NCBI RefSeq assembly: GCF_000633395.1
Contig: NZ_AYMU01000011.1
Location: 248,001-312,000, forward strand
Origin: Pseudomonas sp. PH1b
Lineage (GTDB): Bacteria; Pseudomonadota; Gammaproteobacteria; Pseudomonadales; Pseudomonadaceae
Reading direction: 5' to 3'
Length of the DNA stretch: 64,000 nt
The position numbers and the translations under genes are program-made. Shown piece by piece: positions 8,781 through 17,701 of this stretch. The notes beneath the pieces are model-generated. The model saw only the letters and a program-made list of their open reading frames with translations, did not search any database and was not told where the DNA came from. Within the stretch, counting starts at the first letter, position 1. The number at the start of each line of letters is the position of its first letter.

Positions 8781-10391
8781 ATGTTGAATTTTTCTGCCCA
8801 CGAATATCCCTATGCCTCGCAGCGCCAGAGCGTGTTTGCCCGGCGTGGCATGGTCGCCGCGTCCCAGCCCCTGGCGGCCGAGGCCGGAATCGCGATCATG
8901 AGGCGCGGTGGCAACGCCATTGATGCCGCCATCGCCTGCGCCGCGGTGCTGACCGTGGTCGAACCCACCGGCTGCGGCCTGGGTGGCGACGCCTTCGCCC
9001 TGGTCTGGAGCCAGGGGCAGCTCCACGGCCTGAGCGCCAACGGCCACGCCCCGGCCGCCCTGAACATCGATGCGGTGAAGGCTGCCGGGCATTGCCAGAT
9101 GCCGCTGCACGGCTGGACCCCGGTGACGGTGCTGGGTTGCCCCTCGGCCTGGGCTGAGCTGTCCCGGCGTTTTGGCAAGCTGGCCTTTGCCGAGCTGCTG
9201 CAACCGGCCATCGAGCTGGCCCGGGACGGCTTTGCCCTGTCACCGGTGGTTGCCCGGCAATGGCAGGCGACCCTGGAGGAGTTTTCCCGCCATCGCGAAC
9301 CGGTGCTCGATGCCTGGTTCGACACCTTCCTCATCGACGGCCGGGCCCCCCGGGCCGGCGAGGTGTTTCGCAACCCGGCCCAGGCACGGACCCTCGAGGA
9401 GCTGGCGGCCACAGGCTGCGAAAGCCTCTACCGCGGCGCCCTGGCCCAGCGCCTGGACGCCCATTCCCGGGCCACCGGTGGCTACCTGCGGGCCAGCGAC
9501 CTGCAGGACTATCGGGCGCAATGGGTGGAGCCGATCAAGGCCAGCTACCGTGGCTACGACGTCTGGGAGATTCCGCCGAGCGGCCAGGGGCTGGTGGCGC
9601 TGATGGCGCTGAAGATCCTCGAAGGCTTCGATTTCCACCAGCGCGACAGCCAGCACACCTGGCACCGCCAGCTGGAGGCGCTGAAGCTGGCCTACAGCGA
9701 TGGCCTGCACTACATCACCGACCCTTTGCACATGAAGGTGGCGGTGGCCGACCTGCTCAGCGATGCCTACAGCAGCCGGCGCCGCGCCCAGATCAGCGAG
9801 CAGGCACAGCCGCCTGCGCCCGGCGACCCCCATGCCAGCGGCACGGTGTACCTGGCCACGGCCGATGCCGAGGGCAACATGGTCTCGTTCATCCAGAGCA
9901 ACTACCACGGCTTCGGCTCCGGGGTGGTGCTGCCCGACAGCGGCATTGCCCTGCAGAATCGCGGCCAGGAATTCAGCCTCGACCCGGCCCACGCCAACTG
10001 CCTGGCACCGGGCAAGAAAACCTTCCACACCATCATTCCCGGGTTCCTCAGCCAGGGCGACCAGCCCTTGGGGCCGTTCGGCGTGATGGGCGGCTACATG
10101 CAGCCCCAGGGCCACGTGCAGATGGTGATGAACCTGGTGGATTTCGGCCTCAACCCCCAGGCGGCCCTGGATGCGCCGCGCTGGCAATGGCTGGGGGAGA
10201 TGAAGGTGGGCATCGAGCACAACGCCCCCCGGGACCTGGCCAACGCCCTGGCCCGACGCGGCCATCAGGTGCAGCTGGACAGCGACCTGATCCACTACGG
10301 CCGCGGCCAGATCATCCTGCGCGATCCTCTGAGCGGGGTGCTGTGCGGCGGCACCGAGCCCCGGGCGGATTCCCATATCGCGGTGTGGTGA
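8781..10391 (+). CDS. Gamma-glutamyltransferase family protein, YwrD-like
   Basis: N-terminal nucleophile hydrolase of 536 residues that would cleave or transfer gamma-glutamyl groups. The autocatalytic Thr is probably in HASGTVYLATADAEGN; the following SNYHGFGSGVVLPDSGIALQNRG and the PGKKTFHTIIPG segments are typical of the family. No signal peptide is seen, so it should act in the cytosol, unlike E. coli Ggt. It is the last gene of the transporter run (23 bases after the ATPase), which suggests import followed by intracellular hydrolysis of a gamma-glutamyl compound. Confidence 0.9.
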   Translation: MLNFSAHEYPYASQRQSVFARRGMVAASQPLAAEAGIAIMRRGGNAIDAAIACAAVLTVVEPTGCGLGGDAFALVWSQGQLHGLSANGHAPAALNIDAVKAAGHCQMPLHGWTPVTVLGCPSAWAELSRRFGKLAFAELLQPAIELARDGFALSPVVARQWQATLEEFSRHREPVLDAWFDTFLIDGRAPRAGEVFRNPAQARTLEELAATGCESLYRGALAQRLDAHSRATGGYLRASDLQDYRAQWVEPIKASYRGYDVWEIPPSGQGLVALMALKILEGFDFHQRDSQHTWHRQLEALKLAYSDGLHYITDPLHMKVAVADLLSDAYSSRRRAQISEQAQPPAPGDPHASGTVYLATADAEGNMVSFIQSNYHGFGSGVVLPDSGIALQNRGQEFSLDPAHANCLAPGKKTFHTIIPGFLSQGDQPLGPFGVMGGYMQPQGHVQMVMNLVDFGLNPQAALDAPRWQWLGEMKVGIEHNAPRDLANALARRGHQVQLDSDLIHYGRGQIILRDPLSGVLCGGTEPRADSHIAVW

Positions 10392-10721
10392 ACCGCAGCT
10401 CCTGGCTGGCGGGGCCATGGAGGCAGGCGTAGCTGGCTGTTGTGCTCATTGCCGTGGAGGTCGTAGGCGTGAATGCCGTTGCGCTTGCTCAAGGCACGAG
10501 CAGTCATTGCTTCGCCGGGGCCGGGTGCATCAGGCGCACCTTGGGCCCGCAGGCGCTCAACAGCCACGGCATGCACAGGGCCAGCAGACAGAGGCCCAGG
10601 GAGCGGGTGGTGATGGTCGGTGATTGCTTTCAGAAGGAGGGCGTGCAGAGCCCGGGCACGATCGCCCAACCGGCGAAGCTTGACAGCCGGGCGCGCGGGC
10701 TGCGAAAGCATTGAACCGTTC

Positions 10722-10733
10722 AATGGATCCAAT
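10722..10733. promoter_or_regulatory. VanR-type operator
   Basis: AATGGATCCAAT differs in one base from ATTGGATCCAAT, the operator I recall for the Caulobacter vanillate repressor VanR. It lies 405 bases before the MFS gene. A VanR-type GntR gene is present at 20815-21528. Confidence 0.65.
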
Positions 10734-10797
10734 TGGCGTGATCTTTCGTTTGCCAAGGCAGATACGGCCAGGAGCAATCCCTGGCCTCGATCAATGC

Positions 10798-10808
10798 TCG
10801 ATAATCGA
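10798..10808. promoter_or_regulatory. PcaR-like (IclR family) box
   Basis: TCGATAATCGA is palindromic; the surrounding GCTCGATAATCGAAC matches the PcaR box I recall from P. putida (GTTCGATAATCGCAC) at 13 of 15 bases. A near copy stands upstream of vanA at 23696-23706. Confidence 0.45.
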
Positions 10809-10936
10809 ACACTATTGCCGGGTATTCATGGGTTTATTAACTCTTTGATAAATCGAATATAAACCCGGGAAACTGTTTTTTTCAGTGCCATTTTCCACGC
10901 CATGAGCGGCCTTGCAGGATTCCATTCTCTTGTTTG

Positions 10937-10944
10937 TGGATCCA
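10937..10944. promoter_or_regulatory. VanR-type operator
   Basis: TGGATCCA core within TTTGTGGATCCATTAG, about 195 bases before the MFS gene. Same core as the three sites before vanA. Confidence 0.6.
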
Positions 10945-11138
10945 TTAGCTGGTTGATTAGCGCCTTGGCGATGGCGGGAGCCCTCCCGATCATCCCCCGA
11001 TAAAAACTACAAAAAGGGTTTCGTCATGAATGGCCTGTCAAGGACCTGCACCCGTCCGGGTGCGGAGTGTCGTCTGTCTGTGTGCACTGCTGTTATCGAT
11101 TCTGCGCGACGCTCGGCGAGCGGCCGGGAGCAACGCCC

Positions 11139-12470
11139 ATGAGCCTGTCCCTGCAGCAACGGGTGGACCAGGGGGCGATGAATACCTTCCAGTGGCTGGC
11201 GGTGGGGATTTGCATCGTGCTGAACATGATCGATGGCTTCGACGTGCTGGTCATGGCCTTCACTGCGGCCTCGGTGTCGGCGGAGTGGGGGCTGAACGGG
11301 GCGCAGATCGGCCTGCTGCTCAGCGCCGGGTTGTTCGGCATGGCCGCCGGTTCGTTGTTTATCGCGCCCTGGGCCGATCGCTTTGGTCGTCGGCCGCTGA
11401 TCCTCTTCTGCCTGCTGGTGTCGGGGCTTGGCATGCTGCTCTCCGCCAGCAGCCAGAGCCCCCTGCAACTGGCTTTGCTGCGGTGCTTCACCGGGTTGGG
11501 CATCGGCGGCATCCTGGCCAGCAGCAACGTGATCGCCAGCGAGTATTCCAACCGCCGCTGGCGCGGTCTGGCGGTAAGCCTGCAGTCCACCGGCTATGCC
11601 CTGGGGGCGACCCTCGGCGGGTTGCTGGCGGTGTGGCTGCTGAGCCATTGGGGCTGGCGTTCGGTGTTTGTCTTCGGCGGCGTGGTGACCTTGCTGGTGA
11701 TTCCCCTGGTGCTGCTGTGGCTGCCCGAGTCGGTGGACTTCCTGCTGGCCCGGCGCCCGGCCAATGGGTTGGTACGAATCAACCGCCTGGCCCGGCACCT
11801 GGGGCTCGCCGAGCTGGCCAGCCTGCCTGAGGCCAGCCTGCGCGAGCCCGATGCCCCCCGCGGCTTCGGCCAACTGTTGAGTCCGGCGATGCGTCACACC
11901 ACGTTGCTGATCTGGCTGTTGTTCTTCCTGGTGATGTTCGGTTTCTACTTCGTCATGAGCTGGACCCCCAAGCTGCTGGTGGCCGCCGGGCTGTCGGCGC
12001 AGCAGGGCATCACCGGCGGGGTCTTGCTGAGCGTCGGCGGGATCTTCGGTGCGGCGCTGATCGGCGGCTTGTCCTCGCGCTGGCCGCTGACCCGGGTCTT
12101 GGCGCTGTTCATGCTGATCACCGCCGGCCTGCTGCTGCTGTTTGTCGGCTTCGGCTCGACCATCGGCACGGCCTTGGGCCTGGGGCTGCTGATCGGCCTG
12201 TTCGCCAACGGTTGCGTGGCCGGGCTGTACGCCTTGTCCCCGGTGGTCTACGACGCTTCGGTGCGGGCCACGGGCGTGGGGTGGGGCATCGGCATCGGCC
12301 GCATCGGCGCGATCGTCTCGCCGACCGTGGCCGGGGTGCTGCTGGACGGCGGTTGGCAGCCGTTGCACCTGTACGGGGTGTTCGCCCTGGTGTTCGTGTT
12401 CGCCGCCGGTGGCCTGATGCTGCTGCGACCGAGGGCCGCGCAGCAGCAACCGGCCTTGGCTCAAGGCTGA
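11139..12470 (+). CDS. MFS transporter, aromatic acid:H+ symporter (AAHS) type
   Basis: Inner-membrane transporter of 443 residues with 12 predicted segments. Segment 1 carries NMIDGFDVLVMAF, matching the aromatic-acid symporter DGxD motif; loop 2-3 has GSLFIAPWADRFGRRPLI. ATG 11139 is preceded by GGGAGC. VanR-like and PcaR-like sites upstream suggest it imports vanillate, a vanillate precursor or protocatechuate. It converges with the LysR gene, overlapping by 10 bases at the 3' ends. Confidence 0.9.
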   Translation: MSLSLQQRVDQGAMNTFQWLAVGICIVLNMIDGFDVLVMAFTAASVSAEWGLNGAQIGLLLSAGLFGMAAGSLFIAPWADRFGRRPLILFCLLVSGLGMLLSASSQSPLQLALLRCFTGLGIGGILASSNVIASEYSNRRWRGLAVSLQSTGYALGATLGGLLAVWLLSHWGWRSVFVFGGVVTLLVIPLVLLWLPESVDFLLARRPANGLVRINRLARHLGLAELASLPEASLREPDAPRGFGQLLSPAMRHTTLLIWLLFFLVMFGFYFVMSWTPKLLVAAGLSAQQGITGGVLLSVGGIFGAALIGGLSSRWPLTRVLALFMLITAGLLLLFVGFGSTIGTALGLGLLIGLFANGCVAGLYALSPVVYDASVRATGVGWGIGIGRIGAIVSPTVAGVLLDGGWQPLHLYGVFALVFVFAAGGLMLLRPRAAQQQPALAQG

Positions 12471-13357
12471 CCGTCGATGATCGCCTGCGCCACGGTGTTG
12501 CAGAACCAGCGCAGGGCGGCGGAGCTGTCGCTGTTGGGATGCCAGTGCAGGGACACCTCGAATTCGCCCACCGGGAACGGCAGTTCGAGTTGCCTGAGAC
12601 CGCCTTCGAGGGTGAACAACCGGGCGATCTGCGCCGGCAGCACCGCCAGCAGGTCGGTGCCGGGGAGGACCTTGGGCAGGACCGAGAAGTGCGGCACATG
12701 CAGGCTGATCCGCCGTTGCACATTCATCTGCTGGAGCACGTCCTCGACGCTGCCGTGGCCACTGGTGCGGGTCACCGTGACATGCCGTTCGGCGAGAAAC
12801 TGCTCCAGGCTCAACTGTTGCTCGATGCGCGGATGACGATCACTGAGCAGGCACACATAGCGCTCGCGGATCAGCACCTGGCTGCGGGTGCCGGAGAGGG
12901 TCTTGCGGCAGATCACCGCGTCGACCTTGCCGCTGGCCAGCCATTCGTTGGCCTGGTCCACCTGCAGCGGCAGGACCTCGATTTCGGCCTCGGGGGCCTG
13001 CTGGTTGAGGCGCGCCAGGATCAGCGGCAGGAAGCCCATTTCCCCGAGGTCCGAAAGGGCGATGCGAAACCGCCGTTCAGTGCTGGCCGGGTCGAAATGG
13101 CGGGTGCTGTGCACGGCGTTCTCGATGCGCGTCAGTGATTCGCGGAAGGTCAGGTACAACTCGTCGGCCAGGCGGGTCGGCTGGATGCCGTCGCGGGTGC
13201 GGCTGAACAGCGGGTCGTCCAGCAGTTCGCGCAGGCGTGCCAGGCCGTAGCTGACCGAGGGCTGGGTGACGAACAGGCGCTCGGCGGCCAGGGTCACGCT
13301 GCGGGCGTCGTAGAGGGTGACGAAGGTGCGGATCAGGTTCAGGTCGATGTGGCTCAT
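12461..13357 (-). CDS. LysR-family transcriptional regulator
   Basis: Regulator of 298 residues: N-terminal helix-turn-helix (DLNLIRTFVTLYDARSVTLAA, VTQPSVSYGLARLRE) and a C-terminal LysR substrate-binding fold. It is divergent from the benzoylformate decarboxylase gene with a 115-base gap, so it most likely activates that operon in response to an aryl-glyoxylate or mandelate-type inducer (inference). Confidence 0.92.
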   Translation of the reverse strand: MSHIDLNLIRTFVTLYDARSVTLAAERLFVTQPSVSYGLARLRELLDDPLFSRTRDGIQPTRLADELYLTFRESLTRIENAVHSTRHFDPASTERRFRIALSDLGEMGFLPLILARLNQQAPEAEIEVLPLQVDQANEWLASGKVDAVICRKTLSGTRSQVLIRERYVCLLSDRHPRIEQQLSLEQFLAERHVTVTRTSGHGSVEDVLQQMNVQRRISLHVPHFSVLPKVLPGTDLLAVLPAQIARLFTLEGGLRQLELPFPVGEFEVSLHWHPNSDSSAALRWFCNTVAQAIIDGQP

Positions 13358-13390
13358 GGGGCCTCACGGATATAGACAGGTTTTATTCTT

Positions 13391-13405
13391 GATAGAAAAA
13401 GTATC
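13391..13405. promoter_or_regulatory. Candidate LysR binding site
   Basis: GATAGAAAAAGTATC is a short interrupted palindrome in the divergent gap between the LysR gene and the decarboxylase gene; an ATCGAT/ATCAAT-like pair follows at once. Confidence 0.4.
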
Positions 13406-13472
13406 GATTTGATCAATCTGAAGGCGGCTGCAAGAGTACTGCAAATTCTAAAAAACAGCGGCAAAGGTCCTT

Positions 13473-15059
13473 ATGAAAACCGTCCACAGCGCTTCCTACG
13501 ACATTCTTCGCCAGCAGGGTCTGACCACCGTGTTCGGCAACCCGGGCTCCAACGAGCTGCCTTTCCTCAAGGGCTTTCCCGAGGACTTCCAGTACATCCT
13601 CGGCCTGCACGAAGGGGCAGTGGTGGGCATGGCCGACGGCTTCGCCCTGGCCAGCGGCCGGCCGGCCTTCGTCAACCTGCACGCGGCGGCCGGTACCGGC
13701 AACGGCATGGGCGCGTTGACCAACGCCTGGTACTCCCACAGCCCGCTGGTGATCACCGCCGGCCAGCAGGTGCGCTCGATGATCGGCGTCGAGGCGATGC
13801 TGGCCAACGTCGATGCGCCGCAACTGCCCAAGCCCCTGGTCAAGTGGAGCCATGAGCCGGCCTGCGCCGAGGACGTGCCGCGGGCCCTGAGCCAGGCCAT
13901 CCACATGGCCAACCAGGCGCCGAAAGGCCCGGTCTACCTGTCGATCCCCTATGACGACTGGGCTCGCGCAGCGCCAGCCGGGGTCGAGCACCTGGCCCGG
14001 CGCCAGGTGGCCAGTGCCGGGCTGCCAGCGGCGGCGCAGTTGCGTTCCCTGGTACAACGCCTGGTAGCGGCGCGCAATCCGGTGCTGGTGCTGGGCCCGG
14101 ATGTGGACGGCAGCCAGAGCAACGCGCTGGCGGTGCAGCTGGCGGAAAAACGCCGCATGCCGGCCTGGGTTGCGCCGTCTGCCTCGCGCTGCCCGTTCCC
14201 CACTCGCCACCCGAGCTTTCGCGGGGTACTGCCGGCGGCCATCGCCGGGATCAGCCGCTGCCTGGCCGAGCACGACCTGATCCTGGTGGTCGGCGCGCCA
14301 GTGTTCCGTTATCACCAGTTCGCCCCGGGGGATTACCTGCCGGCCGGTACCGAGCTGCTGCACATCACCTGCGACCCTGGCGAGGCGGCCCGGGCGCCCA
14401 TGGGCGATGCCCTGGTGGCAGACATTGCCGAGACGTTGCAGGCGCTGGTCTGGGCCTTGCCGGACAGCGACCGCCCGATGCCCCAGGCCCTGCCAAGGGC
14501 CCAGCCGGTGGAGGAGCAGGGCGGCCTGCTGCGCCCGGAAACCGTGTTCGATGTCATCGACCAACTGGCGCCGCCGGACGCGATCTACGTCAAGGAGTCC
14601 ACCTCCACCGTGGGCGCGTTCTGGCAGCGGGTGGAGATGCGCGAGCCCGGCAGCTATTTCTTTCCGGCGGCCGGTGGCCTGGGCTTTGGCCTGCCGGCCG
14701 CGGTGGGGGTGCAACTGGCGAAACCCGAGCGCCGGGTGATCGGCATCATTGGCGACGGTTCGGCCAACTACGGCATCACCGCCCTGTGGACCGCCGCCCA
14801 GTACCAGATTCCGGTGGTGTTCATCATCCTCAAGAACGGCACCTACGGCGCCCTGCGCTGGTTCGCCGATGTGCTGCAGGTCAGCGACGCGCCGGGGCTG
14901 GATGTGCCGGGCCTGGATTTCTGCGCCATCGGCCGCGGCTATGGCGTGCACTCGGTGCAGGCCAATACCCGCGAGGAGTTTGCCCAGGCCCTGAGCGAAG
15001 CCCTGGCGGGCCAGCGCCCGGTGCTGATCGAGGTGCCGACCCTGACCATCGAGCCCTGA
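13473..15059 (+). CDS. mdlC: Benzoylformate decarboxylase-like ThDP enzyme
   Basis: Thiamine-diphosphate enzyme of 528 residues, the same length class as P. putida MdlC, which turns benzoylformate into benzaldehyde and CO2. The four MdlC active-site residues fall at identical positions: Ser26 (FGNPGSNELP), Glu47, His70 (NLHAAAGTG) and His281 (VFRYHQ). The ThDP motif GDGSANYGITALWTAAQ and NGTYGALRWFADVL near the substrate pocket are also kept. Because the downstream genes end in vanillate demethylation, the true substrate may be a ring-substituted analogue such as 4-hydroxy-3-methoxyphenylglyoxylate; this is inference. First gene of the operon. Confidence 0.9.
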   Translation: MKTVHSASYDILRQQGLTTVFGNPGSNELPFLKGFPEDFQYILGLHEGAVVGMADGFALASGRPAFVNLHAAAGTGNGMGALTNAWYSHSPLVITAGQQVRSMIGVEAMLANVDAPQLPKPLVKWSHEPACAEDVPRALSQAIHMANQAPKGPVYLSIPYDDWARAAPAGVEHLARRQVASAGLPAAAQLRSLVQRLVAARNPVLVLGPDVDGSQSNALAVQLAEKRRMPAWVAPSASRCPFPTRHPSFRGVLPAAIAGISRCLAEHDLILVVGAPVFRYHQFAPGDYLPAGTELLHITCDPGEAARAPMGDALVADIAETLQALVWALPDSDRPMPQALPRAQPVEEQGGLLRPETVFDVIDQLAPPDAIYVKESTSTVGAFWQRVEMREPGSYFFPAAGGLGFGLPAAVGVQLAKPERRVIGIIGDGSANYGITALWTAAQYQIPVVFIILKNGTYGALRWFADVLQVSDAPGLDVPGLDFCAIGRGYGVHSVQANTREEFAQALSEALAGQRPVLIEVPTLTIEP

Positions 15060-15142
15060 AGCCTTGAAGATCGCCGGGCCGTGGGCCCGGTGTTGCCGAC
15101 CGCGGCTTGCGGACACACCACAAGAATAAAAAAGAGGTGGCT

Positions 15143-16534
15143 ATGAACACGACTTCCGTCAGCGCAGCGCTGGATGCTGCGCCGCTTCCATCGCGGCCCG
15201 GTCCCGCCAGTGCCGATATCGGCACTTTGCTCGATCAAGGCCCCTACACCACGATGCAGAAGATCGTGGTGCTGCTGGCCGCGCTGTCCATTGTCATGGA
15301 CGGTTTCGACGGCCAACTGATCGGCTTTGCCATTCCGCTGATGATCAAGGAGTGGGGCATCACCCGTGAAGCCTTCGCTCCGGCGGTGGCGGCCGGGTTG
15401 ATCGGCATGGGCATCGGCAGTGCCTGTGCCGGATTGTTCGCCGACCGTTTCGGCCGTCGCATGGCGGTGATCGCCAGTGTGTTGGTGTTCGGCACCGCCA
15501 CTTGTGCCATCGGCCTGGCGCCGGATGCGGCGACGGTGGCGGCCCTGCGGTTTATCGCCGGGCTGGGCATCGGCGGGGCGTTGCCCAGCGCCACCACCAT
15601 GACCGCCGAGTTCACCCCGGCACGCCGACGTACCCTGGCGGTCACGGCGACCATTGTCTGCGTACCCCTGGGCGGCATGCTGGCGGGCTTCTTCGCCTCC
15701 CATGTGCTGCCGCTGTACGGTTGGCGCACGCTGTTTTTCATCGGCGGGGCCATGCCTATCGTCCTGGGCTTCCTGCTGTTGGCGACCTTGCCGGAGTCAC
15801 CGCGTTTTCTGGCGCGCCGGCCCCAGCGCTGGGGCGAGTTGAGCGCCTTGCTTGCACGCCTTGGGCGGCCGATGGCGGAGGGCGTGCGCTACACCGACGC
15901 CCTGGAGCAGGCGAGCGAAAAACAGGGCGGTTTCCGCGCCTTGTTCGCCAGCGGGTATGGGCGTGACACCGTCGCGGTGTGGGTTGCCTTCTTCATGTGC
16001 CTGACCGCGGTCTACAGCGCTTTCAGCTGGTTGCCGACCATGCTCCAGTCCGAGGGCTTGCCGCTGGCGGTGGCCGGTTCCGGCCTGACCGCCTACAACC
16101 TGGGCGGGGTGATCGGCGCCCTGGTGTGCGCCGTGGCCATGACCCGCTGGGGGTCGTTCTGGCCGCTGCTGATCTGCTGTGCCGGGGGCGCGGTCAGCGC
16201 CTTTGCCCTGCAGACGGTGGACATCAATCAGAACACCAGCCTGCTGATCTTCGGCTTTGGCGTGCATGGGCTGTTTGTCAACGCGGTGCAGTCCACCCTG
16301 TATGCCCTGTGTGCCTTTATCTATCCCACCGGGGTGCGCGCCACCGGCACCGCTTCGGCCTTGGCCTTTGGCCGTCTGGGGGCGATCCTCAGTGCCTTCG
16401 CCGGTGCTACGGTGATCACCCGGGGCGGCGCCGAGGGCTACTTGACCCTGCTCGGCTCGGTGATGCTGCTGGCCCTGGTTGCCTTGCTGGTGGTGCGCCG
16501 GCACATTCCCCGGCGTGCGCCGGGGCAGGCATGA
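15143..16534 (+). CDS. MFS transporter, AAHS type (PcaK/BenK-like)
   Basis: Inner-membrane symporter of 463 residues with 12 segments. The hallmark VMDGFDGQLIGFAIPLM in segment 1 and LFADRFGRRMAV in loop 2-3 match PcaK-like aromatic acid carriers. I use ATG 15143, which follows AAGAGGTGG; the frame is open 12 codons upstream. It lies inside the decarboxylase operon and so may carry the aryl-glyoxylate or hydroxy acid substrate. Confidence 0.92.
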   Translation: MNTTSVSAALDAAPLPSRPGPASADIGTLLDQGPYTTMQKIVVLLAALSIVMDGFDGQLIGFAIPLMIKEWGITREAFAPAVAAGLIGMGIGSACAGLFADRFGRRMAVIASVLVFGTATCAIGLAPDAATVAALRFIAGLGIGGALPSATTMTAEFTPARRRTLAVTATIVCVPLGGMLAGFFASHVLPLYGWRTLFFIGGAMPIVLGFLLLATLPESPRFLARRPQRWGELSALLARLGRPMAEGVRYTDALEQASEKQGGFRALFASGYGRDTVAVWVAFFMCLTAVYSAFSWLPTMLQSEGLPLAVAGSGLTAYNLGGVIGALVCAVAMTRWGSFWPLLICCAGGAVSAFALQTVDINQNTSLLIFGFGVHGLFVNAVQSTLYALCAFIYPTGVRATGTASALAFGRLGAILSAFAGATVITRGGAEGYLTLLGSVMLLALVALLVVRRHIPRRAPGQA

Positions 16535-16598
16535 ACTGGCTGACGACCCAGGAGCTGTCCATGAACCACCTCAATCACGTAACCGGCCAGGAGGCTCA

Positions 16599-17531
16599 AT
16601 GAACATCAGTATTCTCGGAGCGGGCGCCATGGGCTCGCTGTTTGGCGGCCTGCTGGCAGAGAGCGGCCAGCAGGTGACCCTGCTGGACATCAACGATGCC
16701 CACCTTGAGGCCATCCGCCGTCATGGGCTGCGCCTTGCGACCGACAGCGGCGATCGGCAGATCCAGGGCCTGCACGCTTGTCGCCCGGAACAGGCCCGCG
16801 GCCAATCCGACCTGTTGCTGGTGCTGACCAAGACCCAGCACACCGAGCAGGCCCTGCGCAGTGTTGCCGCGCATATCGGCCGGCACACCCTGGTGCTGAC
16901 CCTGCAGAACGGCCTGGGCAACGCCGAGGCGCTGTGCCGGCATGTCGCCCCGGAGCAGGTGATGATCGGCATGACCACCTGGCCCGGCGACATGGTCGGC
17001 CCCGGCCATGTGCACTCCCATGGCCTGGGAGTGGTGCGTGTCCTGGCGCTGGACGGCACCGAGCGCCCGGATGCGCTGGAGGTCGCCGCGGTGCTGGATG
17101 CGGCGGGCCTGCGCTGCACGCTGGACCCCAATATGTGGACCACGATCTGGGAAAAGGTCGCCTTCAACGCCGCCCTGAACAGCCTGTGCGCCGCCACGGG
17201 CTGCACCGTGGGGCAGTTGGACGCCCGCGCCGAAGGCCCGGCGCTGGTTCAGGCGATTGTCCTGGAGGTGCTGGCCGTGGCCCAGGCGCAGGGGATTGCC
17301 GTGGATACCCAGCGCTGCCTGGACACGGTGTTCTACGCCATCGCCCATCACCGGGCCCACAAGCCGTCGATGCTGCAGGATGTGCTGGCGGGGCGGGCGA
17401 CGGAGATCGGCTCGATCAATGGCGAGGTGCTGGCCAGGGCGCGGGAGGCAGGGATCGCCGTGCCCCACACCGAAACCCTGCTCGGACTGCTGCGCCTGAT
17501 CGAGGCGCGGGCGGCTGGTGAGCCGGCTTAG
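16599..17531 (+). CDS. Ketopantoate reductase-family 2-hydroxyacid dehydrogenase (possible D-mandelate-type dehydrogenase)
   Basis: NAD(P)-dependent protein of 310 residues of the ApbA/PanE fold. Seen: ILGAGAMGSLFGG nucleotide loop (6-17), QNGLGNAE (103-110), catalytic Lys186 in WEKVAFNAALNSL with Asn190/194, and the acidic GRATEIGSINGE segment. The family includes the enterococcal D-mandelate dehydrogenases, so beside a benzoylformate decarboxylase it may oxidise a mandelate-type hydroxy acid rather than make pantoate. ATG 16599 follows GGAGG; the upstream open frame overlaps the transporter gene. A housekeeping PanE copy gone astray is the alternative. Confidence 0.85.
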   Translation: MNISILGAGAMGSLFGGLLAESGQQVTLLDINDAHLEAIRRHGLRLATDSGDRQIQGLHACRPEQARGQSDLLLVLTKTQHTEQALRSVAAHIGRHTLVLTLQNGLGNAEALCRHVAPEQVMIGMTTWPGDMVGPGHVHSHGLGVVRVLALDGTERPDALEVAAVLDAAGLRCTLDPNMWTTIWEKVAFNAALNSLCAATGCTVGQLDARAEGPALVQAIVLEVLAVAQAQGIAVDTQRCLDTVFYAIAHHRAHKPSMLQDVLAGRATEIGSINGEVLARAREAGIAVPHTETLLGLLRLIEARAAGEPA

Positions 17532-17701
17532 GTGCATTGGCCAGGACCTTGAACCGGTATGGCCGGGGCGGGGCCTGGTGTTTGTGGGCGAGGCTCGGGC
17601 TGGCTGCGCGCCAAACGCGGGCCGCCGAGGCCAAGCCTGCGACCTCGCCACAATGGTTGCACGAATGGTTTATGAACCCAGTTTTTTCAAGGAGTGTTGT
17701 C

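Larger units (their letters stand above)
10392..11138. other. Intergenic region with regulatory sites; no convincing gene
   Basis: About 750 bases upstream of the first MFS gene. It holds two VanR-type operators, one PcaR-like box and an AT-rich stretch with GGGTTTAT/ATAAACCC arms near 10829-10864. On the minus strand at 10504-10572 a 22-codon frame reads MPWLLSACGPKVRL, shaped like a lipobox, but its hydrophobic part is too short for a normal signal peptide and no ribosome site is seen; it may be the relic of a small lipoprotein gene. Confidence 0.6.

Noticed and set aside
9240..10418. Long frames on both strands inside the gamma-glutamyltransferase gene
   Set aside because: No start context or protein-like composition; overlaps a recognised enzyme completely.
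11007..12464. A 485-codon minus-strand frame opposite the MFS transporter
   Set aside because: Composition (Gln/His/Arg repeats) is that of a shadow; the plus strand encodes a clear 12-segment transporter.
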